Counted from the stretch's first letter, positions 52,041 through 61,741 are shown. The stretch: DNA of 64,000 nucleotides from Paenibacillus pabuli (GCF_039831995.1 NZ_JBDOIO010000003.1:1922001-1986000), one strand, 5' to 3'. Notes: generated from the sequence alone by a model not told the origin. Program-made: numbers and translations.

Positions 52041-52787
52041 TTACTTACGCAGACAGGCAAGCTCGTCTGCGGTTAGTTCGCGGTACCTGCCAATCGGAAG
52101 CTCTGCATCAAGCTGAAGGTCGCCCATGGCTACCCGTTTCAGGTAAACCACTCGTTTGCCTACGGCCTGGAACATCCGTTTTACCTGGTGGAACTTACCC
52201 TCGTGGATAATGAGAGAGATCGAAGAGATCACTCCCTCCTCCGTCTCCTCATGATGAAGCACGGTCAGCTCGGCTGGCATGGCTTCATAACCGTCATCCA
52301 GCTGTATGCCAGCTTTGAAGCGCTCAACATCCTCATCATCCACTTTCCCCAATACACGGGCTTCGTATGTTTTGGGTACATGCTTGCGCGGGGATAACAG
52401 ATCATGCGCAAGCGGACCGTCATTCGTCAGAATGAGCAGTCCCTCCGTATCTTTATCGAGTCGCCCTACAGGGAATGGATCGAATACCCGGTCCTCTTTG
52501 CGCAGGAGATCCAGAACGGTTTTATCCCTGGCGTCTTCTGTTGCTGACACAACACCCGGAGGTTTATGCAGCATCAAATAGATCGTTTCACGGTAAACGA
52601 TACGCTCTCCATCGGCTTCAATTACATTTGTCTCTGGATTCACCTGCATTCCACTATCTTTCACAGCTTTGCCATCAACAAGAATTCTGCCCTGCTTCAC
52701 CATTTTCTTAAGTTCACTCCGGGTGCCTACACCCATGTGACTCAATATTTTATCGAGACGCTGTGTCTTCTTTCCCTTGTCACTCAT
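52041..52787 (-). CDS. 16S/23S rRNA pseudouridine synthase (RsuA/RluB type)
   Basis: A 248-residue enzyme converting uridine to pseudouridine in rRNA. The N-terminal S4 domain (QRLDKILSHMGVGTRSELKK) binds RNA; the catalytic domain has MLHKPPGVVSA, the GRLDKDTEGLLILTNDG motif with the catalytic Asp, and KTYEARV and EGKFHQVKRMF, as in RsuA. Its ATG overlaps the stop of the RsmF-type gene in an ATGA, so translation is coupled. Both genes act on rRNA bases. Its stop directly borders the tandem-repeat array. Confidence 0.9.
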   Translation of the reverse strand: MSDKGKKTQRLDKILSHMGVGTRSELKKMVKQGRILVDGKAVKDSGMQVNPETNVIEADGERIVYRETIYLMLHKPPGVVSATEDARDKTVLDLLRKEDRVFDPFPVGRLDKDTEGLLILTNDGPLAHDLLSPRKHVPKTYEARVLGKVDDEDVERFKAGIQLDDGYEAMPAELTVLHHEETEEGVISSISLIIHEGKFHQVKRMFQAVGKRVVYLKRVAMGDLQLDAELPIGRYRELTADELACLRK

Positions 52788-54439
52788 ACGGATGTCCACC
52801 TCCAGCCAGCCGGGTACTCATTTTTCAGCACGCCATCCAGCCACTTCCCCCAACCGAGAGCATATCCATCCACGCATACCAGAGCGTAACCTTTGGCAGC
52901 TGCCTCTGCCGCACACTCCACGCGCGCTTCTTCAATATTCAACGTTTCGCCTTTAAGATACCTCACCGCTTCTCCATTCGCAGAAGCCAGGTTTATGACC
53001 CTCTTCGCCTCAGCGCTGTTCAACGCACAAGCCAGTGGATGAGACGGGACAAATCTTCCGTTCTTTACGGTACCCATAAACCATCCGGGCCGGATCACTT
53101 TGAGCCCTTCCAGACGCGATGCACCAACAGACGATTGATATACTCGGTCACCGTAAAAAACCGTTTCTCCAAGGAGCTCGAGTTCCACATGATCTTCAAT
53201 AAATTGTTGATACACTGTTCCCGGGTCAATGTTCATCTGATCCGTTCCTCGACCTTTGCCACGATTGGATTTACGAGCATCACGCTCGTTATTTCTTCCC
53301 GCTTTCCCCTCGTGTTTGCCGCCTCGAGCTTGTCTAACATTCTGTTCTCTCGATTCGGTTCTCATCAATCGTTCGCGTTTTCGATCCGCTTTGGTGAGCG
53401 GCTGAGTGACAGCAATCGCTTGATCCTCGGGGATTTTGGTTACAGTCTCCTTCTCATCTTCAACGCTGCTGCCTGGTTCTGCAGAAGTTCCAGCACGATG
53501 CTGCAATACAGCTACATAATGCCCCTCTCCTTCCAACAAGTGAGGCCACAATCTGGCAGTACCACGTGTCTGATCCAACACAACACTCGTCTTTTCTGCC
53601 GTTTCAGGCAGCATCTGGCGTACCCAATCCGGTCTTCCGGGGGCGAACCCGGCTGCTTCCGGAATATCATTGACAGCAAAGTCCGGATTGAGATTCAGGA
53701 ATTCGGCAATCATGGCCTCATTTTCCTCCGGAGCAAACGTACACGTGGAATAAACGATCGTTCCCCCCGGAGCGAGCAGCTTCGCAGCTGTCTCCAGAAT
53801 ATCCCGCTGCATCAGCACACATTTCTCCACTGAATGATGTTCCCATGACTTGACCATGTCTTCATCTTTACGGAACATACCCTCTCCTGAACAAGGAGCA
53901 TCAATGAGCACCTTATTAAAATAATGCGGAAATGCACCGGCAATCCGCTCAGGCGACTCATTCAGCACCACAGCGTTTCGTACACCGTACAACTCCACAT
54001 TCTTGGCAAGCGCCTTGGTTCGTTCGGAATGAATATCATTGGTCACCAGAACTCCCTTGCCCTGCAGCTTCACTGCGATCTGGGTAGACTTGCCGCCAGG
54101 TGCTGCACACAAATCCAGCACATGATCTCCTGGCAGCACACCCAGCAGTTCAACCGGAGCCATCGCACTTGGTTCCTGAATGTAATATAGACCTGCATGA
54201 TAGTACGGATGTAGACCTGGTTTTACACCATGTGGCACATAAAAGCCCGTCCCGCACCACGGAATGGGCCGCAAATCAAAAGGAGCCAATTCATCAAATT
54301 GCTCCATGGATATTTTCAACGTATTCACTCGAAGTCCCGCATGCGGAGACTGTTCATATGATTTCATAAATTGTTCAAACTCATCTCCGAGCAAGTTTTT
54401 CATCCGCTCGGCGAAGATTGAAGGTAGCTGTACAGCCAT
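52784..54439 (-). CDS. RsmF-type rRNA cytosine-C5 methyltransferase, copy 2
   Basis: A 551-residue paralogue of the 46987 gene. SAM motif LDLCAAPGGKSTQIA, LIDAPCSGEGMFRKDE and IVYSTCTFAPEENEA carry the two conserved catalytic-site Cys. It has a long basic, low-complexity insertion (about residues 345-400, TKADRKRERLMRTESREQ...) absent from copy 1, then the RsmF C-terminal domain (GLKVIRPGWFMGTVKNGRF). The start is ATG 54439 (AGGA nine bases upstream) or GTG 54445. It is the first gene of a two-gene rRNA modification operon. Confidence 0.9.
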   Translation of the reverse strand: MAVQLPSIFAERMKNLLGDEFEQFMKSYEQSPHAGLRVNTLKISMEQFDELAPFDLRPIPWCGTGFYVPHGVKPGLHPYYHAGLYYIQEPSAMAPVELLGVLPGDHVLDLCAAPGGKSTQIAVKLQGKGVLVTNDIHSERTKALAKNVELYGVRNAVVLNESPERIAGAFPHYFNKVLIDAPCSGEGMFRKDEDMVKSWEHHSVEKCVLMQRDILETAAKLLAPGGTIVYSTCTFAPEENEAMIAEFLNLNPDFAVNDIPEAAGFAPGRPDWVRQMLPETAEKTSVVLDQTRGTARLWPHLLEGEGHYVAVLQHRAGTSAEPGSSVEDEKETVTKIPEDQAIAVTQPLTKADRKRERLMRTESREQNVRQARGGKHEGKAGRNNERDARKSNRGKGRGTDQMNIDPGTVYQQFIEDHVELELLGETVFYGDRVYQSSVGASRLEGLKVIRPGWFMGTVKNGRFVPSHPLACALNSAEAKRVINLASANGEAVRYLKGETLNIEEARVECAAEAAAKGYALVCVDGYALGWGKWLDGVLKNEYPAGWRWTSV

Positions 54440-54656
54440 ATTCACTCATCCTGTCCTGTTAAAATGCATATTGTTCTATGTTATCATATCCCGGTGCAGC
54501 TTTCCTATTGATTCACTGCATATTCCACTACAGCGTGTAATGTTGTATAATGACAAGTAGGTTGATTCTCGTGCAAAAAACGGGTGATTATGTATTTTAT
54601 CCCAAACTCTATTTTTGCCAAAACTATATTTTGATATGATCGATGGGGGATGTCCA

Positions 54657-55202
54657 ATGAAATCGAAGAAAAAGAAAAGTGCCTCAATCCTGATTTTCCT
54701 GGGTATTTTCGTGGTCTTGATTGCAGCGCTTGTCGTAGTAAACCAACAGTCCAAGAAACAAATGGACGCTGTGGAGAATGCTTATGGTATTGCAGCTTCC
54801 AAGCTTAATCCGGCTACACGCGAATTGCTCGATGATCCTAACTATCAACAGATTATCCTGCCGGATGATCTCAAATCTAAAATTGAAAACAAGGATAGCT
54901 TTTTCGTTTATTTCTTCGCCTCTGACTGCTCGCATTGCCGTGCAACTACACCGCAGTTGATGCCGCTGGTAGACGAAGCAGGTATTGATCTGCCACAATT
55001 CAATCTGCGTGAGTTCGATTCTGGTTGGACGGATTATAATATCGAATTTACACCTACGCTGGTTTATTATCAAGATGGCGTCGAGAAGGACCGCATGGTG
55101 GGCGGACTGCAGGAGAACGGCAGTGACAACGGCTATACCCTCGATGACTACAGACAATTTTTTGACAAGTATAAGGCCAACTCAACGGCTTCGGCAAACT
55201 AA
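54657..55202 (+). CDS. Membrane-anchored thioredoxin-like protein
   Basis: A 181-residue protein. A lysine-rich start and one membrane helix (ASILIFLGIFVVLIAALVVV) anchor it; the outward thioredoxin domain has VYFFASDCSHCRATTPQL with a CxxC redox pair (Cys-Ser-His-Cys), FTPTLVYYQDG with the cis-Pro, and a helical C-terminus. It probably reduces or isomerises disulfides outside the membrane. I chose ATG 54657, six bases from GGGGGA. A TATGAT is found just upstream (54635-54640). Confidence 0.87.
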   Translation: MKSKKKKSASILIFLGIFVVLIAALVVVNQQSKKQMDAVENAYGIAASKLNPATRELLDDPNYQQIILPDDLKSKIENKDSFFVYFFASDCSHCRATTPQLMPLVDEAGIDLPQFNLREFDSGWTDYNIEFTPTLVYYQDGVEKDRMVGGLQENGSDNGYTLDDYRQFFDKYKANSTASAN

Positions 55203-55303
55203 AGAGTCATCTATGACTACAAGTCAACGTCTCACTTCAAGCTGTTCAGGTGGACAAGCTTCGTACTTATCCAGAGCTTTCATATCTAAATAGACGCAGA
55301 CCA

Positions 55304-55351
55304 TAAATCACCCCGGCAAATCCTTATCCAAGGTTCTGCCGGGGTGATTTA
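55304..55351. terminator. Bidirectional terminator
   Basis: A perfect 15-bp stem TAAATCACCCCGGCA / TGCCGGGGTGATTTA with an 18-base loop, between the convergent thioredoxin-like and DUF309 genes. The stretch 55203-55303 shows no gene. Confidence 0.85.
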
Positions 55352-55387
55352 TGTTATATCCGATATGCATGCATAATGCCATCTATA

Positions 55388-55888
55388 CTAATTCTGATTT
55401 TTGTCGAAATTGGGTTCCTGCTGTATTGCTTTCATTTTCTCTTCATAGATGCGTCCCCGCGTCGGACTGCGACGCTGTGGAATGTTGGGTTTCAGTTGCA
55501 AAGATCGTTCCCGAAATTCATCTGTCAGTGTCTCATCCCAGATCCGTATCGTGAGATCCCTGTATGGAACATCCTCCGCTCCAGGACCTGTCAGACCTCT
55601 GACCAGTTCCTTCACTTCCTCGACCAGCTGCCCAAGCTCAATGCCACGAGTGTGCTCAGAATAATGCTCCAGCAGTTCAACAGCACTCTGTAACATCATC
55701 CGGCCTCCACGAAGATTGCGGTTTCTGAAATGATACAAGCCAACTGCAATCTGCAGCAACCCTTTATAAAAGGGATCCCGATCCTGTTCCAGCCACAGCT
55801 CCTCCAATACCTCATGACATTCGAAGTAGTCCTGATCACGGTTAAAATAGATCAGATAATCTATATACAGCGGCTCATAGCTGCTCAT
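55388..55888 (-). CDS. DUF309 domain protein
   Basis: A 166-residue helical protein with the DUF309 signature YFECHEVLEELWLEQ (metal-type HExxE) and GLLQIAVGLYHFRNRNLRGG. The C-terminus is a basic variable tail. The family's function is unknown. Its start overlaps the 3' end of relQ by 14 bases, so it is probably translationally coupled. Confidence 0.86.
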   Translation of the reverse strand: MSSYEPLYIDYLIYFNRDQDYFECHEVLEELWLEQDRDPFYKGLLQIAVGLYHFRNRNLRGGRMMLQSAVELLEHYSEHTRGIELGQLVEEVKELVRGLTGPGAEDVPYRDLTIRIWDETLTDEFRERSLQLKPNIPQRRSPTRGRIYEEKMKAIQQEPNFDKNQN

Positions 55889-56690
55889 CGGGGTTTTCGC
55901 CCTTCCTAGCCGAATTCAGAAGTGCCTTCACATCGTCCAACAAGTCTTTCAACGCTTCCATATCATGACGCTCCCAACAGTCGTTAAAGCGCTTCTGAGC
56001 CTCAATGGCCTCATTAACGAGATGGTAGAAATACAACTGATGTATGATGGACAGCGTCTTGGAGACGATGTTCGAATCATCTTCAAACTCCTTCTGCGCT
56101 TCGAGGATCTGCAGACGGATGGCTGACATCTCATTGTCCAATACAAAAGCGGCTTCAGCCGTTTTCTTCAGTCTTGCCCGCATATCATCCGGCAGACTTT
56201 CCCGATATTTATAGCTCAGCGAGTGCTCTATCGTAGCCCAGAAGTTCATGGCCAGCGTCCGGATCTGAATCTCGGCCAGCACTTTCTTCTGTCCCAGAGC
56301 CGTCTGAACAGGATATTCAATAATCATATGGAAACTGCGATAACCGCTCTCTTTGAAGTTCGTAATATAATCCTTTTCAATCAACACCGTTAAGTCCTTG
56401 CGTCCGCGAATGTATTCCGCCACTCTGCGAATATCATCCACAAATTGACACATAATACGGATTCCCGCAATATCCTCAATTCCCGTCTCTACCTGATCTA
56501 GTGGCACATTCAGACGTCTGGATTTCTCCAGAATGCTGGATATTTTTTTGACACGACCGGTAACGAATTCAATCGGGGCGTATTCTTCCCGTTTCTTCAG
56601 TTCCGCTCGCATCGTCTTGAATTTGACTTTCAATTCCTCTACCGCTTGTTCATAAGGAAGTAAAAATGTACCCCAGTCTCTACCGTCCAT
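55875..56690 (-). CDS. relQ: Small alarmone synthetase (RelQ type)
   Basis: A 271-residue (p)ppGpp synthetase. It has the RelA_SpoT synthetase fold: PIEFVTGRVKKISSILEKS, DIAGIRIMCQFVDDI, KESGYRSFHMII (G-loop Tyr) and EIQIRTLAMNFWATIEHSL with the catalytic Glu. There are no hydrolase, TGS or ACT domains. It is closest to Bacillus YjbM/RelQ (about 210 residues) but has an extra C-terminal helical tail of about 55 residues. The start ATG 56690 is six bases from AGGAGG. It forms an operon with the DUF309 gene. Confidence 0.92.
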   Translation of the reverse strand: MDGRDWGTFLLPYEQAVEELKVKFKTMRAELKKREEYAPIEFVTGRVKKISSILEKSRRLNVPLDQVETGIEDIAGIRIMCQFVDDIRRVAEYIRGRKDLTVLIEKDYITNFKESGYRSFHMIIEYPVQTALGQKKVLAEIQIRTLAMNFWATIEHSLSYKYRESLPDDMRARLKKTAEAAFVLDNEMSAIRLQILEAQKEFEDDSNIVSKTLSIIHQLYFYHLVNEAIEAQKRFNDCWERHDMEALKDLLDDVKALLNSARKGENPDEQL

Positions 56691-56830
56691 GCTTATGCCT
56701 CCTGTCTCTATAGCGTCCCCTGTTCTAATCTATTATACATGATGTTCAGCGGGGGGAAGAGTCCCGTACGCAATACCCTCTTCCAAGCTTCTATATTTTC
56801 GTTCCGGGGAACTTCTTATCCTTCTTGTTC

Positions 56831-57928
56831 TTATCTGTGTTCTGCACCGACAGCTTCGGAGATATGACGATAGCCATCTTTGCGCAGCAACTCACGCAAT
56901 CCGGCATGGATACGCCGATTAACCTCTGGGCCTTCATAGATCAGAGCAGTGTATATTTCCACCAGACTTGCTCCGGCTTTAATTTTTTCGTAGGCATCTT
57001 CGCTTGTAAAAATACCACCGGAACCGATAATCGGCAGCTTCCCTTCGGTTTGACGATAGATGCGTCGAATAACCTCGGTGGAACGATCACGCAGCGGTTT
57101 GCCGCTGAGTCCACCGGTTTCCTTGGCATGCTGATGGGACAGACCATCCCGGTTAACTGTCGTGTTAGTGGCAATGATCCCGGCAACGCCGCTGTCCACA
57201 ATCGTACTGACCATATATTCAAGCTCCTGGTCGTTGACATCCGGTGCGATTTTGACCAGAACCGATTTGACCGAACCACCTGTTTTTGCGCGCTGTGTTT
57301 CCATCTCATTCATCACCGCTGCAAGCAGTTCCTTCAGTTCATTCCCATGTTGCAGGTTACGCAGATCAGGCGTATTTGGTGAACTGATATTCACGACGAA
57401 CAAATCAGCATAATCATATAACGCCCGGATACATTTTGCATAATCCAGGTGCGCTTCTTCATTAGGTGTAGCCTTGTTTTTACCGATGTTGACAGCAACG
57501 GGAATACGGCGTTCCTTCAGACGCGCCAATTCACCCGCCATCGCTTCTGCTCCGAGATTGTTGAAACCCATCCGGTTGACCAAAGCTTCATCTGGAGGCA
57601 GACGGAACAGACGTGGCTGATCATTGCCCGGCTGTGCAAGCGGTGTTACGGTACCGACTTCCATGAACCCGAATCCAATGGATGAGAACCCAGTTACGGC
57701 TTGTCCGTTTTTGTCCAGACCTGCTGCGAGGCCAACTGGCGTGGGAAAATGACAGCCAAACATGTCAACAGCCAGGTCTTCCGTTTCACGCACGCCATAC
57801 ATCACACGCAAGCCAGAAGGCACCGGGCGAATACTGCCCATACCGCTAAGGCCACCAATAATCAGATGATGGGCCTGTTCAGGGTCCATTTTGAACAACA
57901 AGGGTTTAGCAAGACTTCTGTATAACAA
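56831..57928 (-). CDS. pyrD: Dihydroorotate dehydrogenase (quinone), class 2
   Basis: About 365 residues, FMN enzyme of pyrimidine synthesis that passes electrons to quinone at the membrane. Class 2 features: N-terminal LLYRSLAKPLLFKMDPEQAHH, FPTPVGLAAGLDKNG, NRMGFNNLG, VNISSPNTPDLR with the catalytic Ser, LVKIAPD and IGSGGIFTSEDAYEKI. I chose TTG 57928 since GGAG is eight bases upstream and class 2 enzymes start near this point. The frame runs to ATG 57985 but that codon has no ribosome site. It is not in a pyr operon here. Confidence 0.92.
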   Translation of the reverse strand: MLYRSLAKPLLFKMDPEQAHHLIIGGLSGMGSIRPVPSGLRVMYGVRETEDLAVDMFGCHFPTPVGLAAGLDKNGQAVTGFSSIGFGFMEVGTVTPLAQPGNDQPRLFRLPPDEALVNRMGFNNLGAEAMAGELARLKERRIPVAVNIGKNKATPNEEAHLDYAKCIRALYDYADLFVVNISSPNTPDLRNLQHGNELKELLAAVMNEMETQRAKTGGSVKSVLVKIAPDVNDQELEYMVSTIVDSGVAGIIATNTTVNRDGLSHQHAKETGGLSGKPLRDRSTEVIRRIYRQTEGKLPIIGSGGIFTSEDAYEKIKAGASLVEIYTALIYEGPEVNRRIHAGLRELLRKDGYRHISEAVGAEHR

Positions 57929-58197
57929 ATCACTCACTCCGTTCTCGTCCGGTACGCCGTAAATATGCTTTCCCGTCTTTTTCATATGTAAAAAAACACT
58001 CTATACACAAGTCTATCCGTTTCTTCTTCAAAAGGAAAGTAGTTTGCGCATAGACATCCCATTTTGCCCGTGTTCTCAAGCAACTATAAACCTTACGGAA
58101 GAAATACACCCGCATACTGGAAATGGAGTGGCGAATTCTTTACAATGGGAGCAAGGCTATGTTATACCAGTCCCAATGAACGAAGGAGGAACAGCCC

Positions 58198-58335
58198 ATG
58201 GCTCCCAAACGTAAACCACCTGCTTTGCAGCAAAAGAAAGAAGAAGTCAATCGGAAAGCCATTGCTTGGACAGCGGCCAGCGTCATCGGATTGATCATTA
58301 TTATCGGCGCACTTATCATTATCGCCAACCTGTAA
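58198..58335 (+). CDS. 45-residue single-span membrane protein
   Basis: A short frame with AAGGAGG eight bases before its ATG: a basic, Pro/Lys/Gln-rich N-terminus (MAPKRKPPALQQKKEEVNRK) followed by one membrane helix (AASVIGLIIIIGALIIIANL) up to the stop. The N-terminus is probably cytosolic. I know no family. It stands between pyrD (divergent) and the L,D-transpeptidase (convergent). The strong ribosome site and clear topology support it being real. Confidence 0.72.
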   Translation: MAPKRKPPALQQKKEEVNRKAIAWTAASVIGLIIIIGALIIIANL

Positions 58336-58411
58336 ACGGTCAAACCGACTGCCGTCCGTACATAATGATTCAGCTGGAGTTCACGCCATCTTCACGAGTT
58401 AAAGGAACCGA

Positions 58412-59848
58412 TTAGTTCAGCCAATGATACGTCTTGTTTGGATTGTTTTGCATCGGAACAAGCGTATGCTGATAGCGATCCTTCGCTTCCGGAACAAGGA
58501 TGGTCTCTGGCAGCAGATCCGTCCCAATGCGTACCGGGGTGCCCTGAGGTGCAAGTGCAAACAATTCTTCCACATCCCCAGTACTCATTCTCACACATCC
58601 AAGGGATTCATCCAGCCCAATACTGTCAGGCTCGTTGGTCCCATGGATGGCATAATTCGTATCCGAAAGCTGCATGCCTCTCGTTCCAAATTCACCGTCA
58701 GAGCGACCATTCGGATTCACGACCTTGTCTGTTATGACAAAAGTGCCTTCTGGTGTTCGTTCTCCCCCCAGCCCGACCTCATAATTTCGGATAATGGTAT
58801 TACCGCTAATTAGCGCAAGTCTGTGGTTGCTTTTATCGACCACAATCTCCAATTGATCCTGCAAAAAGAGTTCTTCTCCAAGCGTATCTGCAAAAGGACC
58901 ACCCGCTTGCAGCGTAGGTGATTGCCCGTCTTGTCCCTGATCAACCTGTTGACCTGCTCCGTCCTTTCCTTGTTGCTGCATCGTAAGTAATGCCGGAAAC
59001 ATGTCTGTCATCCCCGGGGCTGTCTCACCCAAAATGTTGTTGGGAAAAGGCTGCGCAAGCTGATTTACGTTTTTGGGCCAGGTTTTGTTTTTCTTATGAT
59101 ATGTAATTATTGCACTGGACAACGTTGCCGCCGATTCTTGTTTGGCTGTCCACGCTTGCGCAAGCTGCTTGATGTCTTTTGAAACTTCTGGCGGCTCGCA
59201 ATTGCACTGCTGGGCATCGTAACTTTGCGCCGTTAATCTGCCGCTGCTATTCGTTTGCACAATATATTTTACCGGCATATTCCGTTTCCATAACGCCCAT
59301 TTGTCAGAGCTTTGCATGCCCAAGACAGCTGAAGTCTCCACCTTGGGTCCCGCACCTGACCATGCAGCAGCCAGCGCAGTCTCTCCCTGATGGTTGCCCC
59401 CGAAGCTCGCTGCTGTAAAAACATTCGAATTGGTCACAGGTGCCGATGCAGCTTCGGGATCACCAGATATTGGGCCATCCACAGAATCATCCCCGGCTGC
59501 CAAAGCGGATGTCAACGCTTCAGCTGCATCACGATTGAATCCCGGAGCATCAGCAGGCGGTACCAAAGCAAACACAAGCAGCATCAGCAGGGTCAGCCAC
59601 ATTTTGCGAATACGCTGCTTCTTCTCCTTTTGTTCTCCCATTTCAACAAGCTTGTTTTGATAATCTACCCATATGTCCGCTGGAGCCTTACTCCGTTCAA
59701 ATGCTTCGTAAACTTCGCCCGCTTGCTGAAAACAATAGTTGGCCTTGCCTTCCTGACCTTCACGTACATACTCCTTACCCAGCAAATACCAGGCCATTTT
59801 ATTATCAGGGTGTTTCTTAACATATGTTCTTAGATGAGTATTCTGCAT
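58412..59848 (-). CDS. L,D-transpeptidase with cytosolic N-terminal domain
   Basis: A 478-residue protein. Residues 1-75 are a helical, TPR-like cytosolic part (NKMAWYLLGKEYVREGQEGKA); one membrane helix follows (KMWLTLLMLLVFALVPP), then a low-complexity linker, an unassigned domain and a C-terminal YkuD domain. In this last, YAIHGTNEPDSIGLDESLGCVRMS provides the His and catalytic Cys. It forms 3-3 cross-links in peptidoglycan or attaches proteins to it. The extra N-terminal part is unusual for the family. GGAGG lies five bases before the ATG. Confidence 0.88.
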   Translation of the reverse strand: MQNTHLRTYVKKHPDNKMAWYLLGKEYVREGQEGKANYCFQQAGEVYEAFERSKAPADIWVDYQNKLVEMGEQKEKKQRIRKMWLTLLMLLVFALVPPADAPGFNRDAAEALTSALAAGDDSVDGPISGDPEAASAPVTNSNVFTAASFGGNHQGETALAAAWSGAGPKVETSAVLGMQSSDKWALWKRNMPVKYIVQTNSSGRLTAQSYDAQQCNCEPPEVSKDIKQLAQAWTAKQESAATLSSAIITYHKKNKTWPKNVNQLAQPFPNNILGETAPGMTDMFPALLTMQQQGKDGAGQQVDQGQDGQSPTLQAGGPFADTLGEELFLQDQLEIVVDKSNHRLALISGNTIIRNYEVGLGGERTPEGTFVITDKVVNPNGRSDGEFGTRGMQLSDTNYAIHGTNEPDSIGLDESLGCVRMSTGDVEELFALAPQGTPVRIGTDLLPETILVPEAKDRYQHTLVPMQNNPNKTYHWLN

Positions 59849-60017
59849 CCGATCCTCCGCTTGATTTCCCGTTTTCCGTTTCTATCTATTATATCGGCAT
59901 AGGAAGGAATGAAATCCATAGGACTTGAGTACCCGGATGGAACGCAACCATTCGACAAAAATCACACCCCGGTAAAATTATATGACCCGCTCCCTCATGA
60001 ATTTCTATGCACTAAAA

Positions 60018-60055
60018 AAGCACGTCCCACTGCTCAAAGTCAGAGGAAAGTGCTT
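60018..60055 (-). terminator. Terminator-like hairpin after ferredoxin gene
   Basis: Outer stem AAGCAC / GTGCTT with weaker inner pairing, followed by TTTTTTAG on the minus strand, 24 bases past the ferredoxin stop. Confidence 0.5.
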
Positions 60056-60078
60056 CTTCAAGGTTATATGGTGTACGA

Positions 60079-60342
<264 letters not shown>

Positions 60343-60439
60343 TCAGAACGTACAGTGTTTTTATCTAGAAAACATATTAAACCAAAGTAAAAGTAATTTC
60401 AAATTATTTTAACAACATCAAGACTATATTATGCCCTAT

Positions 60440-61741
60440 TCAATCAAGACTTTGCAAGTTATCTTTTTGCAGAGACGTGCCTCTCACCTTATGATTACGG
60501 AGCAAAACGGAAGGGTCATCCCCGAGCATACCCGCCGTTACAACGGCATTCTCCCCAAATTTGTCACGCAGCTGATCCATAATGCGAATCAGATTCTCCT
60601 TTTTCGGCTTCTGTTCGTATTCAAACAGATCCAGCTGTACGGCTGATTCCTCGCGTGGAATCAGATTTTGAAGGGTTACTCCCAGCATTCGTACGGGCTT
60701 TCCACCGCTCCAATGCTTCGCAAATAAAGCGCAGGCTTCCCGGTAGATTATCGTTGCATCCTCCGTTGGCACTTCCATCATCCGAGATCGCGTGATGGTT
60801 TTCATATCCGGTGTACGGATCGTAATCTGAATGCCCTGACTCAGCATCTCGTGCTTGCGCAGACGCCTCGCCACTTGGTCACTAATGTTGAGCAGCACCC
60901 GGTGGACGTCGTCCATCTCGCTAATATCCGCAGGAAGTGTCGTGGTGTGTCCAATGGATTTATTCGCTTCCCGCTCTGCTTGAACTATAGAATGATTGAT
61001 GCCATTCGCTGAATTTTTCAGCCAGGTACCGTTAATCCCAAACACGTCCGTCAGCATCCGCTCATCAGATTTTGCAAGCTGCCCAATGGTTTCTATGCCC
61101 AGTTTCTTCAGTTTCTCAGCCGTCTTTTTGCCAATCCCAAACAGCTCATTGCAGGGTCTATGCCAGAGAATCTGAGGTACATCCCTCATTCGTAAAATGG
61201 AAATACCGTTAGGTTTCTTCAGATCAGAAGCCATCTTCGCCAGCAGTTTGTTGGGAGCAATGCCAATGGAACACGGAAGTCCCAGTTCTTCCCGAATTCG
61301 TCGCTGGATGCTCTCCGCAATTTCCATAGGTGTGCCGAACTGTTTAGAGCCAGTGATATCCAGGTAACATTCATCTATCGAAGTTGCCTCCAGCAGTGGT
61401 GTATAACTGTAGGCTATTTTCATAAACGCTCTTGAATATTGACGGTACAAGTGAAAATCAGGACGAATAACGATCAATTCCGGGCATTTTTTCATTGCCT
61501 GATGAACCACCATACCCGTTGAGATGCCTTTACTTCGAGCAGTGTATGAACATGTTACAATAACGCCTTTCCTTACTTCACTGCTGCCTGCAACAGCAGT
61601 CGCTTTACCTCTGTAGAGTTCCGGCTCTTCGGCTTCATGCACCGAGCAGTAAAATGCGTTCATGTCGACATGCAAAATGACTCTTCCGGCGGCAGGATAA
61701 TATCGATCCACATTGGTGTGACGGGTTCCATCCCCAGACAT
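60440..61741 (-). CDS. dinB: DNA polymerase IV (Y family)
   Basis: A 433-residue translesion DNA polymerase. Active-site Asp residues are in LHVDMNAFYCSVH and SIDECYLDITG; the palm/thumb region has CSIGIAPNKLLAKMASDLKKPNG and the HhH segment ELFGIGKKTAEKLKKLGI. Near the C-terminus QLDLFEYEQ is a sliding-clamp binding motif. An extended -10 (TGATATAAT, core 61798-61803) lies upstream; I see no LexA box. The ribosome site AGGGCGGAGG is close to the ATG. Confidence 0.92.
   Translation of the reverse strand: MSGDGTRHTNVDRYYPAAGRVILHVDMNAFYCSVHEAEEPELYRGKATAVAGSSEVRKGVIVTCSYTARSKGISTGMVVHQAMKKCPELIVIRPDFHLYRQYSRAFMKIAYSYTPLLEATSIDECYLDITGSKQFGTPMEIAESIQRRIREELGLPCSIGIAPNKLLAKMASDLKKPNGISILRMRDVPQILWHRPCNELFGIGKKTAEKLKKLGIETIGQLAKSDERMLTDVFGINGTWLKNSANGINHSIVQAEREANKSIGHTTTLPADISEMDDVHRVLLNISDQVARRLRKHEMLSQGIQITIRTPDMKTITRSRMMEVPTEDATIIYREACALFAKHWSGGKPVRMLGVTLQNLIPREESAVQLDLFEYEQKPKKENLIRIMDQLRDKFGENAVVTAGMLGDDPSVLLRNHKVRGTSLQKDNLQSLD

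Noticed and set aside
51306..52210. Long proline/arginine-rich frames on both strands (up to 248 residues)
   Set aside because: They are read through the 74-bp array; the period is not a multiple of three and each frame changes by unit, so they reflect base composition.
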